This document shows, in pieces, positions 1 to 6,413 of a stretch of 7,683 bases of DNA. The DNA is from Parvibaculum sp. (GTDB lineage Bacteria; Pseudomonadota; Alphaproteobacteria; Parvibaculales; Parvibaculaceae): contig JACIYQ010000345.1 in NCBI GenBank assembly GCA_014359855.1, positions 1 through 7,683 on the forward strand, written 5' to 3'. How positions within the stretch are numbered: position 1 is the stretch's first letter; every line of letters begins with the position of its first letter. The notes beneath the pieces were generated by a model. The model was given only the letters and a program-made list of their open reading frames with translations. It did not search any database and was not told where the DNA came from. A program made the translations under genes and the position numbers.

Positions 1-266
1 GAGTGGATAGTCTCTCGCCGTCTTCCTGCCCCTGAAGCCGGGCAGAACTCGCTTGATTCTGTGATTGCGCCGCCGCTTGAGAATTTCCCCCGCGAAGCGC
101 GGCGCGTCCAGATATAGTATCCGTCTGCTCCCCGAGGTCAATCGGTAGTGTGTGACGAGAAGCAAAAAAATGGTAAACGGCCTCCCTCGCCGCTGGCGGT
201 GGAGCGAATTTCCGATGCATATTCAATAGGTTGATTCACAAGCGCCAAGAGCGCCGAGGAGACCCG
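1..266. other. Left-edge region upstream of the peptidase gene, no gene recognised
   Basis: I recognise no gene here. Frame 1 on the plus strand is open from the window edge to a TAG at 115-117, about 38 codons, which could be the tail of an upstream gene, but I do not recognise its residues. A short hairpin (CTGCCC at 26-31, GGGCAG at 40-45) has no T-run and is not a convincing terminator. An AT-rich TATAGT at 113-118 could be a -10 box, but no good -35 lies 16-18 nt before it. A 19-codon ORF at 170-229 is noted separately as a weak observation. Confidence 0.4.
256..262 (+). promoter_or_regulatory. Ribosome binding site deciding the peptidase start
   Basis: GAGGAGA lies four bases before the ATG at 267. 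The open frame also has an in-frame TTG at 231, but nothing resembling a Shine-Dalgarno site precedes it, and its extra 12 residues (MIHKRQERRGDP) do not resemble the family. The ATG at 267 is therefore preferred. Confidence 0.75.
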
Positions 267-1235
267 ATGCCCGACACGAACGCCGACCGCCGCCCTCTCT
301 ACCCCGAGATCGCGCCCTACCGGACCGGGACGCTGAAGGTCTCCGATTTGCACACGATCTATTTCGAGGAGAGCGGCAACCCGAAGGGCAAGCCCGTCAT
401 CATCGTGCATGGCGGCCCCGGCGGCGGAACGAATCCCACCATGCGGCGAACGCATAATCCGGACGCCTATCGCATCATCCTGTTCGATCAGCGCGGCTGC
501 GGGAAGTCGACTCCCCATGCGGAACTGCGCGAGAACACGACATGGGACCTCGTGGCCGACATGGAGCGCATCCGCGAGCATCTCGGTATCGGCAAATGGC
601 AGCTCTGCGGCGGCTCCTGGGGCTCGACGCTGTCGCTCGCCTATGCCGAGACGCATCCCGAGCGCGTCACCGAGATCATCCTGCGCGGCATCTTCACGCT
701 GCGGAAGCGGGAGCTCGACTGGTTCTATCAGGAGGGAACGGACGCGCTCTTCCCCGATGCCTGGGAGGGCTTCGTCGAGCCGATCCCGGAAGCCGAGCGC
801 GGCAACCTGATGGCGGCCTATTACAAGCGGCTCACCGGCGGCAACGAGGCGGAAAAGATCGCCTGCGCCAAGGCCTGGAGCATCTGGGAGGGGACGACGC
901 TGTCGCTCTATTCCGACGCCGAGCGCGTGAAACGCTTCGCGGACGGGCACTTCGCCCTCGCCTTCGCGCGGATCGAGTGCCACTACTTCATGAACAAAGG
1001 GTGGTTCGAGCCGCAGGACCAGCTCATCCGCGAGGCGGGGAAGCTGAAAGGCATTCCGGGCGCGATCGCGCAAGGCCGCTATGACGTGGTGACACCGATG
1101 TTCACGGCATGGGAACTTGCGAAGGCCTGGCCCGACGCGGAGTTCAACATCGTGCCGGATGCCGGCCACACCGCGACCGAGCCCGGCATTGTCGATGTGA
1201 TGGTGCGCGCGAGCGACCGCTTCGCGACGCTCTGA
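267..1235 (+). CDS. pip: Proline iminopeptidase (prolyl aminopeptidase, S33 family)
   Basis: This is a cytosolic alpha/beta-hydrolase that by family removes N-terminal proline from peptides. From the ATG at 267 it has 322 residues, within the usual range for bacterial proline iminopeptidases (about 310-330). The oxyanion-hole loop HGGPGGG is at residues 48-54, DQRGCGKS at 74-81, and the nucleophile elbow GGSWGS at 115-120 with Ser117. The family-typical AWSIWEG stretch is at 203-209. Asp273 (in GRYD) and His301 (in DAGH) complete the catalytic triad. There is no signal peptide. The gene looks intact and is followed after nine bases by the amidotransferase gene, suggesting co-transcription, though no functional link is evident. 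The family assignment is strong; the exact substrate range is inferred from the family. Confidence 0.95.
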   Translation: MPDTNADRRPLYPEIAPYRTGTLKVSDLHTIYFEESGNPKGKPVIIVHGGPGGGTNPTMRRTHNPDAYRIILFDQRGCGKSTPHAELRENTTWDLVADMERIREHLGIGKWQLCGGSWGSTLSLAYAETHPERVTEIILRGIFTLRKRELDWFYQEGTDALFPDAWEGFVEPIPEAERGNLMAAYYKRLTGGNEAEKIACAKAWSIWEGTTLSLYSDAERVKRFADGHFALAFARIECHYFMNKGWFEPQDQLIREAGKLKGIPGAIAQGRYDVVTPMFTAWELAKAWPDAEFNIVPDAGHTATEPGIVDVMVRASDRFATL

Positions 1236-1244
1236 TCGCCCGCG

Positions 1245-1985
1245 ATGCGCATTCTTTATCTCGTCAACGCTCTCGATTCCCCGCCCGGCGTGCTTCTCGA
1301 CGAAGCAAGGAACGCCGGCGCGGAGGCGCAACTCATTCACACGGTGGAAAGGCGCGACCTGACGACGGGTGAAGTGCGCGACGTGCCGGCAACGGATGAA
1401 GCATTTGACGCGCTTGTCGTGCTGGGTGGCGCAATGGGCGTTTACGAAGAGGCGGCCTACCCTTTCATCGGCCAGGCGCGAGAGCTGGTGCGGCGCTTTC
1501 ACGAGGCGGAAAAGCCGGTGATGGGCGTCTGCCTCGGCTCGCAGATCGTGGCGAGCGCTTTCGGAGCGCCGGTTTACCGGATGAAGGAGAAGCTCGAAAC
1601 CCACGAGGAATGGGGTTTCCTGCCGCAGACATGGGAGGCCGCCGCCTCCGGCGATCCGTTGCTCCACGACGCGCCACACGGGCTGCGCATCATGCATTGG
1701 CACGGCGACACATTTGATTTGCCGGAGGGCGTTACGCGGCTGGCGACGCGCGAGACCTGTCCCAATCAGGCGTTCCGCGTGGGCGGCAAGACCTATGCCT
1801 TCCAGTTTCATCTCGAAGTGACGCGGGAGATTCTCGACGGCTGGTCGGACTACCGCGCCAACGCATTACAGGTGCCACGCGAGGAGATCGCCGCGCTGAT
1901 CGAGCCGCAGATCGTGGCATCGCTCAACGCGCAGGAAGAGTTCGCCCGGCGCGTCATGCGGCGCTGGATGGGGCTAGCGGAGTAG
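1245..1985 (+). CDS. Class I glutamine amidotransferase-like protein (GMP synthase glutaminase-like)
   Basis: This 246-residue protein has the class I (triad) glutamine amidotransferase fold, which hydrolyses glutamine and passes ammonia to a partner or a second substrate. The oxyanion-strand loop GGAMGVYEE is at residues 61-69, the nucleophile elbow GVCLGSQ at 94-100 with Cys96, and FQFHLEVT at 186-193 supplies His189 and Glu191. The HWHGDTFDLP segment at 151-160 is typical of stand-alone GMP-synthase-like amidotransferases. No synthetase domain is attached and none is encoded nearby, so the acceptor substrate is unknown. The start lies nine bases after the peptidase stop with no clear Shine-Dalgarno site, so translation is probably coupled. 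The gene looks intact. Other members of this broad family act in amine or gamma-glutamyl catabolism, and nothing here decides between such roles. Confidence 0.88.
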   Translation: MRILYLVNALDSPPGVLLDEARNAGAEAQLIHTVERRDLTTGEVRDVPATDEAFDALVVLGGAMGVYEEAAYPFIGQARELVRRFHEAEKPVMGVCLGSQIVASAFGAPVYRMKEKLETHEEWGFLPQTWEAAASGDPLLHDAPHGLRIMHWHGDTFDLPEGVTRLATRETCPNQAFRVGGKTYAFQFHLEVTREILDGWSDYRANALQVPREEIAALIEPQIVASLNAQEEFARRVMRRWMGLAE

Positions 1986-2005
1986 CCTCTCCAGTTACAA
2001 TAATT

Positions 2006-2042
2006 CGTCACGGCCCGATTTATTCGGGCCGTCCACGTCTTT
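2006..2042 (+). repeat. Palindromic intergenic repeat, copy A
   Basis: This is a 37-bp unit made of CGTCA, a perfect 8-bp hairpin (CGGCCCGA 2011-2018, loop TTTAT, TCGGGCCG 2024-2031), and a tail ending CCACGTCTTT. It matches copy B read on the opposite strand at 31 of 37 positions, and all six differences are transitions. Two of the differing pairs keep the stem paired. It lies just after the amidotransferase stop. There is no T-run, so it is not a textbook terminator, although it could protect the mRNA 3' end. Confidence 0.85.
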
Positions 2043-2062
2043 GCAGCAATCCCGGAAAGAGG

Positions 2063-2099
2063 AAAGACGTGGATGGCCCGGACAAGCCGGGCCATGACG
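2063..2099 (-). repeat. Palindromic intergenic repeat, copy B (inverted relative to copy A)
   Basis: This 37-bp unit contains a perfect 9-bp hairpin, ATGGCCCGG at 2073-2081 and CCGGGCCAT at 2087-2095, with loop ACAAG. It lies head-to-head with copy A across a 20-bp spacer (2043-2062), so CCACGTCTTT at 2033-2042 pairs exactly with AAAGACGTGG at 2063-2072. It differs from copy D (6909-6945) at one base, 2082. The pair fills the gap between the convergent amidotransferase and SDR genes. Confidence 0.88.
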
Positions 2100-2117
2100 C
2101 CGTGATAAACGAAGTGC

Positions 2118-2855
2118 TCAGAAATTCACGCGCCGCGAGATGGCACCGTCGACCACGAGGTTCGTGCCGGTAGTGAAGGAGGAGGCGGGGCTCGCGAGGA
2201 AGACGGCGGCGTTGGCGATGTCCTGCGGCGTCGCCATGCGGCCGGTGGGGTTGCGCGACATGGCCTGCTTGAACATGTCGGGCATATGCTCCTCGACCAT
2301 GTTCCAGACGCCACCCTTGAAATAGACCGTGCCGGGAGAGACCGTATTCACACGGACATGGGCGCCGGCATGCTCGCGGGCGAGCCCCTTCGCCAGATGG
2401 ATCTGCGCGGCCTTGAGCGCGCCATAGGCGCCGCCGCTGTCGCTTTCGGCGGCGGAAATCGAGGAAATGAAGATCGCGGAGGCATCTCCCGACTTCTGAC
2501 CCGCCTCCTTGAGGAAGGGGAGCGCCGCGTCGAATGCGTGGACCGCGCCCAGCACGTCGATCTCGAAACAGGCACGCCAGCTCTTCTCGTCATTGCCCTG
2601 CGCGAGCGCGCTCGCATTGGCGATGATGATGTCGAGACCGCCAAGTTCCTTCGCCGCTTCGGCGATCCACTTCTTCAGGTCTTCGCCGTCGGCGATGTCG
2701 GCTGTGCCGCCCGTTGCCTTCACACCCTTCTTCGAGAGCGCGGCGACGGCCTCATCCACCTGGTCCTGGTGGCGCGCGCAGATGGCGATGGCGCGGCCGA
2801 TGCCGCGCGTACCGCCCGTGACGATCGCCTTCTTGCCCTTGAGACCGGGATCCAT
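2118..2855 (-). CDS. SDR-family NAD(P)-dependent oxidoreductase with a probable in-frame deletion
   Basis: This 245-residue classical short-chain dehydrogenase/reductase resembles FabG-like proteins and should be cytosolic; its substrate is unknown. The dinucleotide loop TGGTRGIG is at 13-20, the NNAG-equivalent IANASA at 78-83, the catalytic Ser at 131/132 (IFISSIS), and YGALK at 144-148 gives Tyr144 and Lys148. SPGTVYFKGG follows at 173-182, and the C-terminus has the family-typical TGTNLVVDGA. The tetrad Asn position appears to be Asp100 (EIDVLG). After GIGRAIA the protein goes straight into ICARHQ. Family members normally have about 11-12 more residues there, forming the end of the first helix and the start of the second strand, so the cofactor fold is probably damaged. 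The start at 2855 is fixed by an excellent AAAGGAGGA site; longer frames to 2918 lack one. It lies 78 nt after the antiporter gene on the same strand. Confidence 0.85.
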   Translation of the reverse strand: MDPGLKGKKAIVTGGTRGIGRAIAICARHQDQVDEAVAALSKKGVKATGGTADIADGEDLKKWIAEAAKELGGLDIIIANASALAQGNDEKSWRACFEIDVLGAVHAFDAALPFLKEAGQKSGDASAIFISSISAAESDSGGAYGALKAAQIHLAKGLAREHAGAHVRVNTVSPGTVYFKGGVWNMVEEHMPDMFKQAMSRNPTGRMATPQDIANAAVFLASPASSFTTGTNLVVDGAISRRVNF

Positions 2856-2861
2856 GACGCA

Positions 2862-2870
2862 TCCTCCTTT
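2862..2870 (-). promoter_or_regulatory. Strong Shine-Dalgarno site of the SDR gene
   Basis: On the minus strand AAAGGAGGA precedes the ATG at 2855, with seven bases between GGAGG and the start codon. This is close to perfect anti-16S complementarity. It fixes the start of a 245-residue product and indicates a gene that was, at least recently, well translated. Confidence 0.85.
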
Positions 2871-2933
2871 AGAAAATTTCGTTGGCGGCGACTGCAGACC
2901 GCATGGCTTCGAGGTCAATCCGGCGGATGGCTA

Positions 2934-4763
2934 TCAGAAAGGTCCTCGGGGATCGTCGGCAATGAACAAAACCCGCAAGGAACGGAGCGCCTCTCGCGCA
3001 CGGGTGCGGAGCCGTGTCACGAATTTCTCCTCCTGAGGCGGATCGAGATCGAGGCCGACCTGGCGCACCGCGCCGTCATGGACCTGGATCGCCGCAAGCG
3101 CCACGCCGGCGACGCGGGTTCGCGCGCCTTCCATCACCTCCCTGCCGAGGCGGGAGCGCATGAACTCCTCGAGCGTCAGCGCGCGTTCCTCCGGCTCGAA
3201 GTCGAGGCCATACATGTCGGCAACGAGGGCGGCGCTCGCCGAGCCTTCCAGAATGAAGTCGACCGTGCCGGCATCCTTCGCGCGGGTGCGCGCGCGGCGC
3301 GCGCCGAACAGGCGGTCGAGCGTCGGGATCATGCCGGCGGTGGTGAGGATCATCACAACATCGCCCGGCTTGACGCCCTGGTCGAGCCCCTCTGTCCGCA
3401 CCACCCCGTCGCGCATCACCGAGATCACAGTCGCGCCCGCCGGCAGCGGCAGGCGGCCGATACCACGCCTCAAGAGAAGGCTCATCGGATCGACCGTATA
3501 GGCGACGACGCTCTTTCCCTTGCCGGCCGGCAGGTCGAGTTCGACGCGGCGGTCCGGCGCCGGGCGCGGCGGCAGTTCGACATCGGCGGCGCGGGCGACA
3601 AGCGGCACCGTCCAGCCCTGCAGGATCAACGAGACGAGAACAATCACATAGGCGATGCTGAAAAGCGTCTCAGCGCCTTCGACGCCGGAGAGGACAGGGA
3701 TCGTGCCGAGGAAGATCGGGACAGCGCCGCGCAGGCCGACCCAGGACACGAAGGCCGTCTCCCTGGGACTGAAGCGGAACGGCGCCAGGCACAACCAGAC
3801 GGCAGCGGGGCGCGCGACCAGGATCAGGATGAGCGCGACCGCGAGCGCCGGAAAGAAGAGCGGCAGAAGCGCGGACGGCGTGACCAGCAGGCCCATCATC
3901 AGGAACATGCAGATCTGCGACAGCCAGGCGACCCCATCCGAGAAGCGGGAAATCTCGCTCGTCGCGCGGTGCGGGTTGTTACCGATGGTAAAGCCAACGA
4001 TGTAGACCGCGAGGAAACCACTCGCCTCCGCAACCTGTGCCACCGCAAAGACCAGGAGCGCCAGCGCGCCGGCGAGGATCGGATAAAGGCCGGCGGAAAG
4101 CTGCAGCCGGTTCACCGCCCGCAACACCAGCGCACCGCCCGCCACACCGAAGAGAACGCCGCCCAGCATCTGCCAGAAAAAATCGAGCGCGAAGGTCAGC
4201 GCATCATCCCAGCCGGCAATGCTGTGACTTGCCGTGGCAAAGCCGACCAGCGCAAGGGTCAGGAAGATCGCCATCGGATCGTTGATGCCGGACTCGACTT
4301 CGAGCGTCGCGGCGACACGTGCCTTCAGGCGAAGGCCGCGCAGATGGAGAAGGAAAAAGACCGCAGCCGCATCGGTCGAACCGACGATCGCGCCGAGCAG
4401 GAAAGCCTCCGCCCAGCCGAGCCCGAAGAGGTACTTGGCGGCCAGGCCGGTGATCGCTGCCGTCAGGACGACACCGATGGTGGCGAGAGCAAGGCTCGGT
4501 CCAAAGGCACGGTTCAGCGCGTCGCGGTGGGTACGCAAGCCGCCATCGAAGAGAATGAGTGCCAGCGCGAAGGAGCCGACCAGATAGGCAACGGAAAAAT
4601 CGTCGAAGACGATGCCGCCAGGACCGTCCTCACCCGCCAGCATGCCGAAAGCGAGGAAAACGAGCAGCAGCGGCGCCCCGATCCGCGAGGACAGAACGCC
4701 CGCGAAAATCGAGAATGTAATCAGACCCGCTGAAACCAGAATGATCTGGTTGGCAAAATCCAT
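2934..4763 (-). CDS. Potassium/sodium-proton antiporter, NhaP2/CvrA-like (CPA1 family)
   Basis: This 609-residue inner-membrane antiporter exchanges K+ or Na+ for protons by family. Residues about 5-390 form the Na+/H+ exchanger domain, with many hydrophobic segments. Visible motifs are FDGGLRT at 72-78, STDAAAVF at 129-136, ESGINDPMA at 157-165 (the Asn-Asp ion-site motif), and WVGLRGAVPI at 341-350. Residues about 405-485 look like a TrkA-C (RCK_C) regulatory domain, ending EGLDQGVKPGDVVMIL. The last 100 or so residues match the position of the C-terminal CorC/HlyC-type domain in NhaP2 proteins. The ATG at 4763 was chosen because the hydrophobic N-terminus begins there; the frame stays open far upstream but encodes Arg/Pro-rich, non-family sequence. 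The Shine-Dalgarno site is poor. The architecture is complete. Whether K+ or Na+ is the substrate cannot be read from sequence. Confidence 0.93.
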   Translation of the reverse strand: MDFANQIILVSAGLITFSIFAGVLSSRIGAPLLLVFLAFGMLAGEDGPGGIVFDDFSVAYLVGSFALALILFDGGLRTHRDALNRAFGPSLALATIGVVLTAAITGLAAKYLFGLGWAEAFLLGAIVGSTDAAAVFFLLHLRGLRLKARVAATLEVESGINDPMAIFLTLALVGFATASHSIAGWDDALTFALDFFWQMLGGVLFGVAGGALVLRAVNRLQLSAGLYPILAGALALLVFAVAQVAEASGFLAVYIVGFTIGNNPHRATSEISRFSDGVAWLSQICMFLMMGLLVTPSALLPLFFPALAVALILILVARPAAVWLCLAPFRFSPRETAFVSWVGLRGAVPIFLGTIPVLSGVEGAETLFSIAYVIVLVSLILQGWTVPLVARAADVELPPRPAPDRRVELDLPAGKGKSVVAYTVDPMSLLLRRGIGRLPLPAGATVISVMRDGVVRTEGLDQGVKPGDVVMILTTAGMIPTLDRLFGARRARTRAKDAGTVDFILEGSASAALVADMYGLDFEPEERALTLEEFMRSRLGREVMEGARTRVAGVALAAIQVHDGAVRQVGLDLDPPQEEKFVTRLRTRAREALRSLRVLFIADDPRGPF

Positions 4764-5081
4764 GCAACGACACCAATACTCATGCGGGTTCCGCCGACGG
4801 CGCGGGCATTGCGGCTCATCGGAACGGAAATCCGTCGAATCGTGAAAAAACGCCGGGGTCAGTGTACCGCAAGGCGCGCGGGATTGCTCGCGCCCGCCCT
4901 GCGGACAGCCCCGGGCAACATCGGCACCTTCCCCGCGGCCCGTTCCCGCGGGTGAAGGCCGTTGCCCTGTTCGCGGATGCGCAGGCGCCGCTGACAAATT
5001 GTCTGTGACGGCACCCGGCATTGCCCCTATTCTTGAGGGAAACAAGCGGCATCGCCGAAAACGATAAATGGAGGAATGGGG
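4764..5081. other. Divergent intergenic region between the antiporter and acyl-CoA dehydrogenase remnant
   Basis: This gap of 318 bases holds no gene I can support. It must carry the promoters for both divergent genes, but I find no convincing -35/-10 pair on either strand. Small symmetrical elements are visible: ACGGA-AA-TCCGT in the antiporter leader near 4826-4837, a GC-rich hairpin CCCGCGG (4932-4938)/CCGCGGG (4946-4952) with a seven-base loop, and GACAA-A-TTGTC at 4993-5003, about 80 bases before the dehydrogenase start. Any of these could be regulator sites; none matches an operator I recognise. Confidence 0.5.
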
Positions 5082-5833
5082 ATGGATCTCGCCATGCGGC
5101 CCGAGGATGCCGCTTTTCGCGACGAGGTGCGGGCGTTTCTTGCGGAGACCTGACGGACGACCTGAAAGCCCATGCGCGGCTGACGCCGGGCATTCCGGCC
5201 GACCAGGATCTGCGCGTCGAATGGCTGAAGCGGCTCCACAAGCGCGGCTGGGCCGCACCGAGCTGGCCGAAGGAATATGGCGGGGCGGGCTTCAATGTGA
5301 TGCAGCGCTTCATCTGGGCGTCCGAATGCGCTGCCGCCGGCGCGCCCGTGAGTTCCAATATGGGCCTCAGCATGGTGGGTCCGACGCTGATGGGGCATGG
5401 CACGGACGAGCAGAAGCCCCATTACCTGCCGCGCATCCTCGCCGGTGAAGACTGGTGGTGCCAGGGCTATTCGGAGCCAGGCGCGGGATCGGACCTTGCC
5501 TCGCTGCAACTGAAGGCGATGGAGATGACGGAGCACCGTGTGATGGCGGAGCTTGCGGGCGGCAAGAACCCCGGCCCCGCCTCCTCCATGCTCAAGACGC
5601 GCGGCACGGAAATGCGCCAGCGCCTCGACGAAATCGCCGTCGAGACCATCGCCTTTTATGCTGGCGCCGACCAGCACCAAGCGCGCATGCCAGGATCGAA
5701 TGTGGAGCCTGTGGGCCCGGCGGAAGGCATGGTCTTCATGCCGACCTATCTCAACAACCGCGCCGCTTCGATCTATGGCGGCTCGAACGAGGTTCAGCGC
5801 GGCATCATGGCGAAGCTGGTGCTGGGGCTTTAG
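5082..5833 (+). pseudogene. Acyl-CoA dehydrogenase remnant (frameshift plus internal deletion)
   Basis: The family is a flavin-dependent acyl-CoA dehydrogenase, which oxidises acyl-CoA to enoyl-CoA. A GGAGG site at 5070-5074 precedes the ATG at 5082. The protein starts MDLAMRPEDAAFRDEVRAFL and hits TGA at 5151. One base later the frame continues as LTDDLKAHARLTPG, so adding one C to the CC at 5149-5150 restores it. The frame then runs through GWAAPSWPKEYGG and CQGYSEPGAGSDLASLQLKA, and jumps at about 5510-5520 straight to MEMTEHRVMAELAGGKNPG. The end, IYGGSNEVQRGIMAK, is typical. The frame-corrected product would be 250 residues against roughly 400 for the family, so most of the central beta domain and the start of the C-terminal helical domain are gone. 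It cannot be a working dehydrogenase as read. Family identity is certain; whether the lesions are real is not. Confidence 0.9.
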
Positions 5834-5864
5834 GAGCGAGCCGGATTCATTGCATCCCTATATG

Positions 5865-5891
5865 CGTCATGACCCGCTTTATGCGGGCCAT
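5865..5891 (+). repeat. Palindromic intergenic repeat, truncated copy C
   Basis: Twenty-seven bases match the first part of the repeat unit: CGTCA followed by TGACCCGC (5870-5877), loop TTTAT and GCGGGCCA (5883-5890). The stem is paired except for one A-C mismatch (5872 with 5888). Its closing pair is C-G, where copy A has A-T and copy B has G-C. The CCACGTCTTT tail is absent. It lies between the convergent dehydrogenase remnant and the GNAT gene. Confidence 0.75.
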
Positions 5892-5897
5892 GGCGGC

Positions 5898-6406
5898 TCA
5901 GGTAGATAATTTGCGCCGGTACAGAAACCGGTCCATCTCAGGTACGAACCGCTCCTCGACGAATCCCGCTTTCTCCAGCACACGCATGGAAGCGATATTG
6001 TCCGGATGCGCGAAGGCTCTCACTTCAGGAAGATTCAGTTCGCGGGCTACCGTTAGCGAATAGCGCGCCAACTCGGTTGCATAGGCCCTTCCGCGAACAT
6101 CCGGCAAAAAGTGATAGGCGATTTCCGGACCCCAGCCTGTATCGAAGGGGTCGTCATAAAGCCCACCGAATCCAATCACGCGACTGTCCGCCTTCTCTAG
6201 GACAACCCACAGGGCGTAGCCCAACTTTCTGCGCTGGCATTCATTCGCTGCGATGTGGCGACGGCACTCACGCAGGGACGCGATGTTGAACGTGTAGGGA
6301 CGCGATTCCCTGTCGCTGAGAATCGGCATGAGCGCCAAAGCATCCGCGAGTCGCGCCGGGCGTAGACAGAGTCGCTCGGTTTCTCGATAAGTGGTCGCCC
6401 CCCCAT
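5898..6406 (-). CDS. GNAT-family N-acetyltransferase (RimJ-like), start out of frame
   Basis: The protein transfers an acetyl group from acetyl-CoA to an amine; the acceptor is unknown. The C-terminal two thirds are clear: IGFGGLYDDP, then the acetyl-CoA loop VRGRAYATE, and NIASMRVLEKAGF, the RimJ/RimL-type signature. The family N-terminus YRETERLCLRPARLADALAL is also encoded, in the frame open back to 6413, but that stretch has no ATG, GTG or TTG before the TTG at 6338. The ATG at 6406 is one base out of frame because of a seven-G run (6398-6404). With an eighth G it would give a 169-residue, normal-length protein. The intended start would lie 7 nt after the MaoC stop, suggesting translational coupling. 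As read, only an N-terminally truncated product from 6338 (146 residues) or from the ATG at 6329 is possible. Confidence 0.82.
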
Positions 6407-6413
6407 CGGTTTT

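Noticed and set aside
26..45. Hairpin CTGCCC/GGGCAG as a terminator for an upstream gene
   Set aside because: The stem is six base pairs with an eight-base loop and no following T-run, which is too weak to call.
138..1811. A 557-codon open frame on the minus strand opposite the peptidase and amidotransferase genes
   Set aside because: It is a long shadow frame in GC-rich DNA, rich in Arg, Ala and His, with no recognisable domain, while the plus strand carries two proteins with full catalytic motifs.
1850..2095. Small minus-strand ORF (81 codons) running through repeat copies A and B
   Set aside because: Its first half is the repeat translated (MARLVRAIHVFPLSGIA), a common source of false hypothetical proteins, and the rest is antisense to the amidotransferase.
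2286..4733. An 815-codon open frame on the plus strand opposite the SDR and antiporter genes
   Set aside because: The product is a charged Arg/Glu/Asp/Gln-rich low-complexity string typical of the antisense of a membrane protein, and both opposing genes have clear motifs.
4764..5258. Upstream extension of the antiporter frame to 5258
   Set aside because: The added 165 residues are Arg/Pro/Ser-rich and unlike any exchanger. They overlap the dehydrogenase remnant on the other strand. The hydrophobic family N-terminus starts at 4763.
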